From contig NZ_SOCP01000005.1 in NCBI RefSeq assembly GCF_004364325.1, forward strand, positions 558,001 through 622,000: a stretch of DNA of 64,000 nucleotides, in the 5' to 3' direction. Positions 1-7,169 of this stretch are shown here, one piece after another. The notes below the pieces were generated by a model. The model was not told the DNA's origin. It did not search any database and worked only from the letters and a program-made list of their open reading frames with translations. This stretch comes from Actinophytocola oryzae (GTDB lineage Bacteria > Actinomycetota > Actinomycetes > Mycobacteriales > Pseudonocardiaceae). Position numbers and translations under genes: made by a program. Position 1 is the first letter of the stretch, and the number at the start of each line of letters is the position of its first letter.

Positions 1-1
1 C

Positions 2-655
2 GCGGTGGCCGACCGCCGCCACGCGGCGACGAACCCGAAGGCCTGGTTCCACAACCGTCCCATCACGCTCGCCGACCACCAGTCGTCGCGGTGGATCGCC
101 GAACCGTTGCGGTTGCTGGACTGCTGCCAGGAGAGCGACGGCGGCGTCGCGCTCGTCGTGACGTCCCGCGAGCGGGCCGCGGACCTGCCGCACCGTCCCG
201 CCTTCGTGGCGGCGGCCGCACAGGGCTCCGGCACGGACCAGTTCACGATGAACAGCTACTACCGGGAGGACCTCACGGGTCTGCCGGAGATGGGCCTGGT
301 CGCGCGCCAGCTGTGGGCACAGTCCGGGCTCGGGCCGCCGGACATCTCCGTGGCCGTCCTGTACGACCACTTCACCCCGTTCGTCCTGGTCCAGCTGGAG
401 GAGCTGGGCTTCTGCGGCCGTGGCGAGGCCCGGCACTTCATCGCCGACGGCGCACTGGAGCTGGACGGCAGGTTGCCGACCAACCCCCACGGTGGCCAGC
501 TCGGCGAGGCGTACATCCACGGCATGAACGGCATCGCCGAAGGCGTCCGCCAGCTCCGCGGCACGGCCGCCAACCAGCTGTCGAATCCAGAGAACGTGCT
601 GGTCACGGCCGGTACCGGCGTGCCAACGAGCGCCATCGTCCTGTCCACTACCTGA
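2..655 (+). CDS. Thiolase-like (SCP-x/acetyl-CoA acetyltransferase family) protein, 5' end cut by window edge
   Basis: C-terminal part of a thiolase-superfamily protein. The frame is open to the left edge, so the start lies outside the window and the internal GTG at base 5 is probably not the start. It reads like the non-decarboxylating lipid-transfer/SCP-x type found beside steroid and acyl-CoA catabolism genes: it has an AEPLRLLDCC-like segment followed by DGGVALVV, and later NPHGGQLGEAYIHGMNG, which matches the family's conserved NxxGG...G(M/A)...E region near the C terminus. Such proteins act on acyl-CoA thiolysis or pair with a DUF35 (OB-fold) partner. No such partner is visible downstream. 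The stop codon TGA at 653-655 sits inside a TetR-type operator. Confidence 0.75.
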   Translation, partial: AVADRRHAATNPKAWFHNRPITLADHQSSRWIAEPLRLLDCCQESDGGVALVVTSRERAADLPHRPAFVAAAAQGSGTDQFTMNSYYREDLTGLPEMGLVARQLWAQSGLGPPDISVAVLYDHFTPFVLVQLEELGFCGRGEARHFIADGALELDGRLPTNPHGGQLGEAYIHGMNGIAEGVRQLRGTAANQLSNPENVLVTAGTGVPTSAIVLSTT

Positions 656-700
656 CAGGCGTCAGGTTATGGCGTACGCTAGCTGACATATGTCAGGTAG
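650..700 (+). promoter_or_regulatory. Two matching TetR-type operators and promoter of the TetR gene
   Basis: Two inverted repeats share the half-site CTGAC-N4-GTCAG. The first (650-667) has 7-base arms ACCTGAC/GTCAGGT around AGGC. The second (683-696, CTGACATATGTCAG) contains the start codon of the TetR gene. Their centres are 31 bases apart, about three helical turns. A -35-like TGACAG (653-658) and -10-like TACGCT (675-680) lie between and over them with a 16-base spacer, so bound repressor would block both polymerase and the start codon. That the adjacent TetR protein binds here is inference from position. Confidence 0.75.
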
Positions 701-1322
701 ACGCAGGCTCACGCCCGAGAACAGGCGTGCGGTGATCCTGGCGGCGGCGCGCACAGTGTTCGCCGACGCCGGGTACGACCGCACGTCCATGCGGGCCGTC
801 GCGAAGGCGGCCGGCATCACCACGCCCGTGCTCTACGACCACTTCGGGTCCAAGGCGGACCTGTACGCGGCGCTCGTCGAGGCGGAGGCCGACGCGCTCA
901 TCGGCACCTGGGAGCGGGAGGGCCTCGAGGTGCCGGAAGGGTCGGTCGAGCAGCTGTTCCGGCGGACCATCGGGACGATCTTCGACTGGGTCGCCGCCAA
1001 CGAGGCCGGGTGGCGCATCATCTTCCTCGACTCGCCGAGCGACCCCGCGGTCGCACAGGCACACCGGCGGCGACAGGAACGCGCCACCGCCGTACTCGCC
1101 GCACAGTTCGCCCGCGTGCCGACACTGCACCTTTCCGTTGCCCTGGACCGGGAACGCGCCGACGGCTTCCTCGCCGAGGCGGCGAAGTGGACGGTCAACG
1201 CCGTCGCGGCGTGGTGGTGGAGCAACAGGGACCTGACCAGGGACCAACTCGTCGAGCTGACCGCCGACCTGCTGTGGCGCGGACTCGGCCAGGTGACGGG
1301 AGAGACACCGAATGTCCATTGA
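690..1322 (+). CDS. TetR/AcrR family transcriptional regulator
   Basis: A 210-residue TetR-type repressor. The N-terminal helix-turn-helix domain covers residues ~10-58, with TSMRAVAKAAGITTPVLYDHF followed by a KADLY segment typical of the family's recognition helix and helix 4. The rest is an all-helical ligand/dimer domain of unknown ligand. The start is ATG at 690, inside the palindrome CTGACATATGTCAG. No ribosome binding site is visible and the -10-like hexamer lies 9 bases upstream, so a leaderless transcript is likely. The upstream operator pair suggests autoregulation, possibly together with the flanking genes. The 3' end overlaps the next gene by 11 bases, indicating co-expression with the NTF2-like protein. 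Confidence 0.9.
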   Translation: MSGRRRLTPENRRAVILAAARTVFADAGYDRTSMRAVAKAAGITTPVLYDHFGSKADLYAALVEAEADALIGTWEREGLEVPEGSVEQLFRRTIGTIFDWVAANEAGWRIIFLDSPSDPAVAQAHRRRQERATAVLAAQFARVPTLHLSVALDRERADGFLAEAAKWTVNAVAAWWWSNRDLTRDQLVELTADLLWRGLGQVTGETPNVH

Positions 1323-1788
1323 GGACTTCAGGACAGCCGCGAGAACCAAGGACATCGAGCTGGCCATGGGCACGCTGGCCGACGACGTCGTGCTCAGGTC
1401 CCCGCTCACGGATCGGTTCACGTTCGACGGCAGGGAAGACGTGCGCAGGCTCTTCGAGACCGCCTACGAGAAGTTCGACGGGCTCGACTACCACACGGTG
1501 ATCGGCGGCCGCGTGCTGATCGGCGGCGCGACCGCGGGCGGGCAGCCGTTCGAGGAGACGCTGGTGCTGGACCTGAACGGGGCCGGCAAGATCACCGAGC
1601 TGACGCTGTTCATCCGTCCGCTCACCGGGCTCACGGCGGTGCTTGCCGCACTCGGCCCGACGCTCGCGCGCAAGAACGGCCGCCGCACGGCCGGACTGCT
1701 GCGAATCATGGCCGCACCGCTCGTCGCCGCGACCCGGTCCGGCGACCGGGTCGGCATCGGGTTGGCGCTACCGAGACGACGCGGCTAG
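1312..1788 (+). CDS. SnoaL/NTF2-like small protein
   Basis: A 158-residue protein whose first ~115 residues fit the NTF2-like (SnoaL) alpha+beta cone: an N-terminal helix pair, then LADDVVLRSPLTDRFTFDGR, and a C-terminal strand ending in ITELTLFIRPL. Family members include polyketide cyclases, isomerases and binding proteins, and no catalytic residue can be assigned here. The C-terminal ~35 residues are rich in Ala/Arg and may be a helix packed on the fold. The start ATG lies 11 bases inside the TetR gene, so it is probably translated from the same message and controlled by that repressor. The last 21 bases overlap the convergent hydrolase gene. Confidence 0.65.
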   Translation: MSIEDFRTAARTKDIELAMGTLADDVVLRSPLTDRFTFDGREDVRRLFETAYEKFDGLDYHTVIGGRVLIGGATAGGQPFEETLVLDLNGAGKITELTLFIRPLTGLTAVLAALGPTLARKNGRRTAGLLRIMAAPLVAATRSGDRVGIGLALPRRRG

Positions 1789-2823
1789 GAATTCGTCGAG
1801 GTACGCCCAGGTCGTGGTGCGGGCGCGACGGCCGGCCAGCACCCCGAGGTGCCCGCCGGGCGCGGTCTCGAACCGGACGCTCTCGGCGTTGTCCAGCACG
1901 TCGACCAGCCTGCGCACGGCCCGTTCCGGCGCGATGCTGTCGGTCCTGCCCGCGACGACCAGCACGGGCGCCTTCACCTCACGCAGGGAGATGCGCCGCC
2001 CGCCGAAGTCGACCTCGCCGTTGGACAGGTCGTTGGAGCGGAAGAACCGGTGGTACATCTGGCCGAACGTGCGACCGGGGTAGGCGACCATGTTGTCGGT
2101 GAAGCGATCCACGGCCTCGATCTGCGCGAGGAACTCCCGATCGTCCAAATGGGACAGAATGGCGTACGGCTTGGTGACCACCTTGTCGATGGCCGACAGC
2201 TGGAACACCCGCTTGACGATGGCGCGCGGCGCGCTGCCGAGCACGCGGTAGACGGGCGTGAGGATCCAGCCCTTCGTCACGTCGACGAGTGGTTTTATGG
2301 GCGCCACCAACGGAATCGCGGTCATGTCGATGGGCGCGGCGATCGTCGCGATCGAGGCGATCGGCAGGTCCGGTTGGTCGGCGTGGGTCAGCAGCGACAG
2401 GATCCCGCCGAGGCACCACGAGACGACGTGCACCGGCGCGCCCGCCGCGTCCTTGTTCACCGCGCGGATCGTGCGCGGCAGCACCTCGTTGATCCAGTGC
2501 TCCAGCCCGAGCCCTCGGTCGCCGAACCGGACGTTGCCGTAGTCGACGAGGTAGGTCCGCCTGCCCTGCTCCACCAGGTGCTCGGCGAGGCTGCACCCGC
2601 GACGGAGGTCGAAGCAGAACGCGGGCACGGCGAGCGGTGGCACGAGCAGCACCGGGCCGCCGCCGAGGTCGCGTTCGCCTGCCGCGAAGCGGTAGACCGA
2701 CCGGTTGGGGCCCTTGTCGATCAGCACTCTCGGCATGGGCCGCAGGTCGGCGACGCCACCGCGCACGAACATGTCCAGTGCGTTGGTCGTCGCGGCGGAG
2801 ATGCGTTCGGTCGGCGAGCTCAT
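1768..2823 (-). CDS. Alpha/beta hydrolase of the PHA synthase-like type
   Basis: A 351-residue alpha/beta hydrolase fold protein. The nucleophile elbow is a Cys variant: VSWCLGG replaces the usual GxSxG, as in polyhydroxyalkanoate synthases (G-x-C-x-G). The segment LEHWINEVLPRTIRAV before the elbow and the late Asp (VVAGRTDSIAP) and His (APGGHLGVL) complete a Cys-Asp-His triad of the PhaC kind. It is shorter than PhaC class I and lacks its long N-terminal domain, so polymer synthesis is not assured. Many actinomycetes carry such PhaC-like hydrolases of unknown substrate. I chose the ATG at 2823 because longer versions run into the divergent methyltransferase promoter. The gene is divergent from the next with 49 bases between. 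Confidence 0.8.
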   Translation of the reverse strand: MSSPTERISAATTNALDMFVRGGVADLRPMPRVLIDKGPNRSVYRFAAGERDLGGGPVLLVPPLAVPAFCFDLRRGCSLAEHLVEQGRRTYLVDYGNVRFGDRGLGLEHWINEVLPRTIRAVNKDAAGAPVHVVSWCLGGILSLLTHADQPDLPIASIATIAAPIDMTAIPLVAPIKPLVDVTKGWILTPVYRVLGSAPRAIVKRVFQLSAIDKVVTKPYAILSHLDDREFLAQIEAVDRFTDNMVAYPGRTFGQMYHRFFRSNDLSNGEVDFGGRRISLREVKAPVLVVAGRTDSIAPERAVRRLVDVLDNAESVRFETAPGGHLGVLAGRRARTTTWAYLDEFLAASSR

Positions 2824-2872
2824 GCCGTCATACTGCCTCGTGACGCCGCCTTTGTCGCATAACATGCTGTGC
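2824..2872 (+). promoter_or_regulatory. Divergent promoter region, hydrolase and SAM methyltransferase
   Basis: Forty-nine bases separate two divergent genes. On the plus strand a TAACAT hexamer (2860-2865) lies 7 bases before ATG 2873, the spacing of a leaderless actinobacterial promoter. This supports 2873 rather than the in-frame ATG at 2864 as the start. Confidence 0.45.
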
Positions 2873-3661
2873 ATGAGCAGTGACCGCCCGAGCTGGGCGC
2901 CTGAGTCGATCGACCTCGACCGCCCCAACGCCGCCAGGGTCTACGACTACCTGCTCGGTGGCGCCGCGAACTTCGAGACGGACCGCGCGTTCGCGGAGAA
3001 GCTGCTGGAGGTCATGCCCCAGGCGAGGAGCGCGGCCCGGCTGAACCGGGCGTTCCTCCGCAGGGCGGTGCGGTTCTGCGTGTCGGAGGGCATCGGCCAG
3101 TTCCTGGACATCGGCTCCGGCGTGCCCACCGCGGGCAACGTGCACGAGATCGCGCCGGACGCCCGGGTCCTGTACGTCGACAACGAGCCGGTCGCGGTCA
3201 CACACAGCGAGCTGCTTCTGTCGGACAACCCGAAAGCGTCGCCTCTGCTGGGTGACCTGACCAACCCGGAACCGGTCCTCGCGTCGCAACTGCTCGACTA
3301 CACCCAGCCGATCGCCCTGCTGATGGTGGCCGTGCTGCATTTCATCCCCGACGAGGCGATGCCGCAGGAAGCGGTGGCGCGGTTCGTGTCCGCCCTGCCG
3401 TCCGGCAGCTTCGTGGTCCTGTCCCACGCGGTAGAACGCGACTCACTGCAGGGCCGCGTCGAGGTGGACCGCCTGTACGAGACGTCGGCCAACCCCGGCG
3501 TCCGCAGGACCCCCGACCAGATCATGGCGTTCCTCGACGGCCTCGACCTGGTCGAGCCCGGCCTGGTGTGGACGCCGCAGTGGCGTCCGGAACTGCCCGA
3601 GGACGTCGGCGACCACCCGGAGTCGTCCCTGGTGATGGCGGCGGTGGCCCGCAAGCCGTAG
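2873..3661 (+). CDS. SAM-dependent methyltransferase, Methyltransf_19 (DUF574) family
   Basis: A 262-residue class I methyltransferase of an actinobacteria-enriched family (Pfam Methyltransf_19, formerly DUF574). Family marks are ARVYDYLLGGAANFETDR at the N terminus, ARLNRAFLRRAVRF, then the SAM-binding motif FLDIGSGVPTAGNVHEIA, and the acidic end of strand 2 in VLYVDNEPVAVTHS. The end, GLVWTPQWRPE, is also characteristic. The natural substrate of the family is not established. A second copy lies at 16007-16810 with the same order of motifs. The gene is followed by a strong hairpin shared with the convergent tmsB. Confidence 0.9.
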   Translation: MSSDRPSWAPESIDLDRPNAARVYDYLLGGAANFETDRAFAEKLLEVMPQARSAARLNRAFLRRAVRFCVSEGIGQFLDIGSGVPTAGNVHEIAPDARVLYVDNEPVAVTHSELLLSDNPKASPLLGDLTNPEPVLASQLLDYTQPIALLMVAVLHFIPDEAMPQEAVARFVSALPSGSFVVLSHAVERDSLQGRVEVDRLYETSANPGVRRTPDQIMAFLDGLDLVEPGLVWTPQWRPELPEDVGDHPESSLVMAAVARKP

Positions 3662-3668
3662 AACAGGA

Positions 3669-3700
3669 CGAGGCCCGGCCGGTTGACCGGCCGGGCCTCG
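3669..3700. terminator. Bidirectional terminator hairpin between methyltransferase and tmsB
   Basis: Perfect 14-base stem (3669-3682 with 3687-3700) and TTGA loop, placed between two convergent stop codons (3661 and 3715). Short GAAC/GTTC flanks can extend the stem. Confidence 0.85.
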
Positions 3701-3714
3701 TTCTCACGACCCTG

Positions 3715-4947
3715 TCACCACTCCGGGCGAAGTGGCATGTGGGAGTTCGTGCCGTCCAGCCTCACCGCGAGCACCTGGTGCAGCTGGATGTTGTTGATCT
3801 CGAAGCCGAGCCGGGAACCGGCCATGTACAGGCGCCAGACGCGGGCCCGCTCCTCGCCGACCTCCTCGACGGCCTCCGCCCAGTGGTCGTCGAGGTTCTT
3901 GCACCAGCCGGTGAGGGTCTTCGCGTAGTGCTCGCGGAGGTTCTCCTCGTGCCGGACCTCGAAGCCGTTGTCGTGGATGGCCGAGATGATGTGGCCCGGA
4001 CCGAGCAGCTCGCCGTCCGGGAACACGTACCGGTCGAAGAAGCCCTTCACGCGGGTCCCGTGGAGGTTGTCCGGCCGGGTGATGCAGTGGTTGAGCAGGC
4101 GCCCGCCCGGGCGGAGCTTGTCGTGCAGCGACCGCACGTAGGACGGGAGCGCCGCCGCGCCGATGTGCTCGGTCAGGCCGATGGAGCTGACCGCGTCGAA
4201 CCCGCCCTCCGCGACGTCGCGGTAGTCGAGGTGGCGCACCTCGGCCAGGTCGGACAGACCCGACTCGGCGATCTTCTTCTGCGCCCACTCGGCCTGCTTG
4301 CGCGACAGTGTCACCCCCAGTGCCCGCACGCCGTAGTGCTTCGCGGCGTGCATGACCATGCCGCCCCAGCCGCAGCCGACGTCCAGCAGCCGCATGCCCT
4401 CCTTGAGGCCGAGCTTGCGGGCCACCAGGTCGTGCTTGGTCCACTGCGCCTCCTCCAGCGACGCGTCGTCGCTGGGGTACACCGCGCACGTGTAGGCCAT
4501 CGACGGACCGAGCACCCACTCGTAGAAACGGTTGGACACGTCGTAGTGGTGCGCGATCGCCTCCTGGTCACGGCGCTTGGAGTGGCGCCTGCCGTGTACC
4601 CGGGCCTCCGTGGCGGGCCGTGGTACCGGCCACCACAGCCGCGACATCCCCAGCCGCAACGCCACCTGGGCGAACACCTTCGCCGGGACCTGCTCGGTCA
4701 CCGTCGACGTCGCCATGCTCGCCAGCGCCGTGTACATGTCCCCGTGGATGTCCATGGTGCCGGTCACGTACGCCCTGGCCAGCCCCAGCTCGCCAGGTGC
4801 GGACGCCAGGTGGGACAAGGCGAGCGGCGAACGCAGGTCGATGCGCACCGGCGCGTTCCTGTCCCCCGCCCTGCTGCCGTCGTACGCGGTGAACTCCAGC
4901 GGGGCTTCCCGGCCCACTGCACTCTCGATGATCTCAGCCAGTCGCAT
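3715..4947 (-). CDS. tmsB: Cyclopropane synthase-type fatty acid C-methyltransferase, likely TmsB (10-methylene fatty acid synthesis)
   Basis: A 410-residue SAM-dependent methyltransferase of the cyclopropane-fatty-acid synthase family. Visible marks are HYDVSNRFY (residues 134-142), the SAM loop LLDVGCGWGGM (~188-197), SIGLTEHIG, and the C-terminal RVWRLYMAGSRLGFE. CFA-type enzymes methylate the double bond of phospholipid-bound oleoyl chains. The gene is directly downstream (18 bases) of an FAD-dependent reductase of the TmsA/BfaA type. In actinobacteria this pair makes 10-methylstearate (tuberculostearate): TmsB adds the methyl to give a 10-methylene chain and TmsA reduces it. The assignment rests on this pairing; from sequence alone a true cyclopropane synthase remains possible. 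Confidence 0.82.
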   Translation of the reverse strand: MRLAEIIESAVGREAPLEFTAYDGSRAGDRNAPVRIDLRSPLALSHLASAPGELGLARAYVTGTMDIHGDMYTALASMATSTVTEQVPAKVFAQVALRLGMSRLWWPVPRPATEARVHGRRHSKRRDQEAIAHHYDVSNRFYEWVLGPSMAYTCAVYPSDDASLEEAQWTKHDLVARKLGLKEGMRLLDVGCGWGGMVMHAAKHYGVRALGVTLSRKQAEWAQKKIAESGLSDLAEVRHLDYRDVAEGGFDAVSSIGLTEHIGAAALPSYVRSLHDKLRPGGRLLNHCITRPDNLHGTRVKGFFDRYVFPDGELLGPGHIISAIHDNGFEVRHEENLREHYAKTLTGWCKNLDDHWAEAVEEVGEERARVWRLYMAGSRLGFEINNIQLHQVLAVRLDGTNSHMPLRPEW

Positions 4948-4965
4948 TGATTTCGCTCCTCCCCG

Positions 4966-6333
4966 TTACTGGTTCCGTACGCACTTGGAGTACAGGTCCG
5001 GGAGCCGACCGTCGGGGTCGTACGCCTCCTTGAGCTTCCGGTAAGTCTCGCCGTCGTACGCCATCCAGAACTCATCCTCTTCGAAGTACGAAGTGGAGTA
5101 CAGCGACTTGTGGCCGCCCAGCTCGGTGACCTTGCTCTCGATGAGCCGGTTGTACGTTCCGTCCACCTCGCCAGGTCCCAGCGGAACGGTCGCCCAGAAA
5201 CCGACGTTGACGTACAAACGCCCTGTCTCCATCGGGTACAGCGACCAGCTCTCCCGCATCCTGAGCGGGCACAGCCACACCGGGCTGATGCCGATCTCCT
5301 TGTCGAAGAACTCCAGGAACTCCGGCAGCCGCTCCACCGGCAGCTCCACGTCCTGGATGACCGGCTCGCGCGCGGGCTCGCGCCGCAGCTTCGAAAGGCG
5401 GTCGTACAGCTGGTGGCGCCGGTCGAACGCGATGATCTTGCGATACACGTCGGACCGCAGGTACCTCTTCGGCCACAGCCGCCGGACCACCGGGTTCTGC
5501 ACGCCGAGAGCCTTGGAGCACCAGAACCAGTCGGTGTCCCATCGCCACAGGTAGTCACGAATCGTGAGGTGATCGGTCACCCGGTTTCGGATCGACTGGT
5601 AGAAGATCCGTTGCCCGGTGTAGTCGGACAGCTGGGGTACCTCGTCGGTGTAGCGGCCGAGTGTCAGGTACAGCTCGTCACCCGAGAACATCACGCCGTC
5701 GAGGAAGTCGACCCGTTCGTCCCGATAGGTGCCGTTCGCGCAGATCTCCTCGATACCCGCGGCGCACCTGACCGCGTCGGGGAAGCGGACGTGCCGCAGC
5801 CGGACGAACGGTTTCACCGGTTCGAGCGCGATCCGCAACCGCAGTGCGTAACCGAGCGTGCCGTAGGAGTTGGGGAAGCCGCGGAACAGCTCCGCGTGCT
5901 CGTTGTCCGGCGTGACGAGCACGACCTCGCCGTCCGGCGTGAGGATGTCCATCTCCAGCACGGACTCGTGGGGCATACCGGAGCGGAACGACGGCGACTC
6001 GATGCCGAGCCCCGCCACCGCGCCACCCAGCGTGATGGTCTTGAGCTGCGGCACCACGAACGGGACCAGTCCGTGCGGGAGTGTCGCGTCGACGAGGTCC
6101 TCGTAGGTGGTCATGCCACCGACGTCGGCGGTCCTGGCAGTGGTGTCGACGTCGAGCACGCCGGTGAACGCGCTGACGTCGAGACCGGCGCGTCCGGGGG
6201 GTTCTCTGAAACGGAACAGGTTCGAGGTCGGCTTCGCCAACCGGATGGGCGTCCCGGCGGGCCGGGCGACTATCTGCTCGCGAAGGTCGGCCACGGCACG
6301 ATCGTGGGCGATCCGTGCAGGTGAGCGGGTCAC
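4966..6333 (-). CDS. tmsA: FAD-binding oxidoreductase, likely TmsA (10-methylene fatty acid reductase)
   Basis: A 455-residue flavoprotein with an N-terminal PCMH-type FAD-binding domain (residues ~20-200: LDVDTTARTADVGGMTTYEDL, then GGAVAGLGIESPSFRSG and the later GTLGYALRLRI) and a C-terminal substrate domain of the DHCR24-like kind (WLCPLRMRESWSLYP, YVNVGFWATVP). It is the usual partner of the CFA-like methyltransferase in 10-methyl branched fatty acid synthesis, where it reduces the methylene intermediate on membrane phospholipid. The start is GTG at 6333, 7 bases after a minus-strand TAACAT hexamer, which implies a leaderless transcript and a promoter separate from the upstream peptidase genes. 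Confidence 0.85.
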   Translation of the reverse strand: MTRSPARIAHDRAVADLREQIVARPAGTPIRLAKPTSNLFRFREPPGRAGLDVSAFTGVLDVDTTARTADVGGMTTYEDLVDATLPHGLVPFVVPQLKTITLGGAVAGLGIESPSFRSGMPHESVLEMDILTPDGEVVLVTPDNEHAELFRGFPNSYGTLGYALRLRIALEPVKPFVRLRHVRFPDAVRCAAGIEEICANGTYRDERVDFLDGVMFSGDELYLTLGRYTDEVPQLSDYTGQRIFYQSIRNRVTDHLTIRDYLWRWDTDWFWCSKALGVQNPVVRRLWPKRYLRSDVYRKIIAFDRRHQLYDRLSKLRREPAREPVIQDVELPVERLPEFLEFFDKEIGISPVWLCPLRMRESWSLYPMETGRLYVNVGFWATVPLGPGEVDGTYNRLIESKVTELGGHKSLYSTSYFEEDEFWMAYDGETYRKLKEAYDPDGRLPDLYSKCVRNQ

Positions 6334-6340
6334 GAGTTCG

Positions 6341-6346
6341 ATGTTA
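6341..6346 (-). promoter_or_regulatory. -10-like element of tmsA
   Basis: Reads TAACAT on the minus strand, 7 bases before the GTG start at 6333. No clear -35 hexamer is visible. It suggests that tmsA-tmsB have their own leaderless promoter in the 41-base gap after the upstream gene. Confidence 0.45.
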
Positions 6347-6374
6347 ACCCCGATTCGCGCGGACTACCCGGTTG

Positions 6375-7169
6375 TTATCCCGTGCTCTGGTACTCGTCGA
6401 ACAACTCCTTGACGTAGGACAGGAACAGGCCCGCGATCCCGAACACGCCGGCGATCGGATGGAGCTGGGCGAAGCCGTACGCCAGCTCGCAGCCCCGGTA
6501 CGACGGTGCCGACTCGCTCACGTCGGTGAACCAGTCGTAGAACGGGACACGCGCGCTCGCCAGCCCGGGCGCGATCAGCGGGCCGTAGAACGCGAGCAGG
6601 TCGAGCGCGAACGGACGGTTGCGCAGCGCCCACCGGTAGACCTCGGAGAACTGGTAGAACCGCCACTCGGCCGCGGTCGCGGGGACGCCTCGGGCCTGGG
6701 CCACCGCGTTGCCGTACTCGGTCGAGGCCTGCTCGGCCTCGCTCCACGCCCGGTCGTGTGCCGCGCGGGTCGTGAGCTGCCCTGTCGACAGCCTCGTCAG
6801 GTAGTCCGCCCACTTGTTCGAACCGGGATTGCCGCCCGTCTCCGTGGACCGGCCGAGCGCGATCGCGACGCCACGCTGGACACCCTCCACGATCCCGGAG
6901 TCCACATAGGACACCCAGGTGCCCGGGCTCCCCAGTCGGTGGTCGACGAAGAACGTGATGACGCCCTCGATGTTGCGCCACCGGTCCGTCGCACCGAGGG
7001 CCGCCGCGGGCCCGGACTCGATGCCCCGCACGAACTCCAGTCGCTCCGGCATGGACATCGCGTCGATCTCGTCGAACGAACAGTCCAAAGTGGACGTGCA
7101 GTCCGGCGCGGCGGCGACCGGGGTCGCCAGCCCGACCAGCAGGGCCGCCACCAGCCCGAGGACCCTCAC
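6375..7169 (-). CDS. Secreted protein of unknown function
   Basis: A 264-residue protein with a clear Sec signal peptide (a hydrophobic VLGLVAALLVGLATPVAA core, cleavage expected near residue 21). The mature part has Cys residues near its start (CTSTLDC) and one near the end (YRGCELAYG), so a disulfide is plausible. The middle contains WISYVDSG- and WADYL-type segments without a family I recognise. The start is GTG, overlapping the stop of the upstream S15 peptidase by 4 bases (GTGA), so the two secreted proteins are almost certainly co-translated. A shared extracellular role such as peptide or cell-wall turnover is inference. Confidence 0.7.
   Translation of the reverse strand: MRVLGLVAALLVGLATPVAAAPDCTSTLDCSFDEIDAMSMPERLEFVRGIESGPAAALGATDRWRNIEGVITFFVDHRLGSPGTWVSYVDSGIVEGVQRGVAIALGRSTETGGNPGSNKWADYLTRLSTGQLTTRAAHDRAWSEAEQASTEYGNAVAQARGVPATAAEWRFYQFSEVYRWALRNRPFALDLLAFYGPLIAPGLASARVPFYDWFTDVSESAPSYRGCELAYGFAQLHPIAGVFGIAGLFLSYVKELFDEYQSTG

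Noticed and set aside
3715..4947. Plain cyclopropane fatty acid synthase
   Set aside because: Possible by family, but the adjacent TmsA-type flavin reductase 18 bases upstream makes the 10-methyl pathway the better reading.
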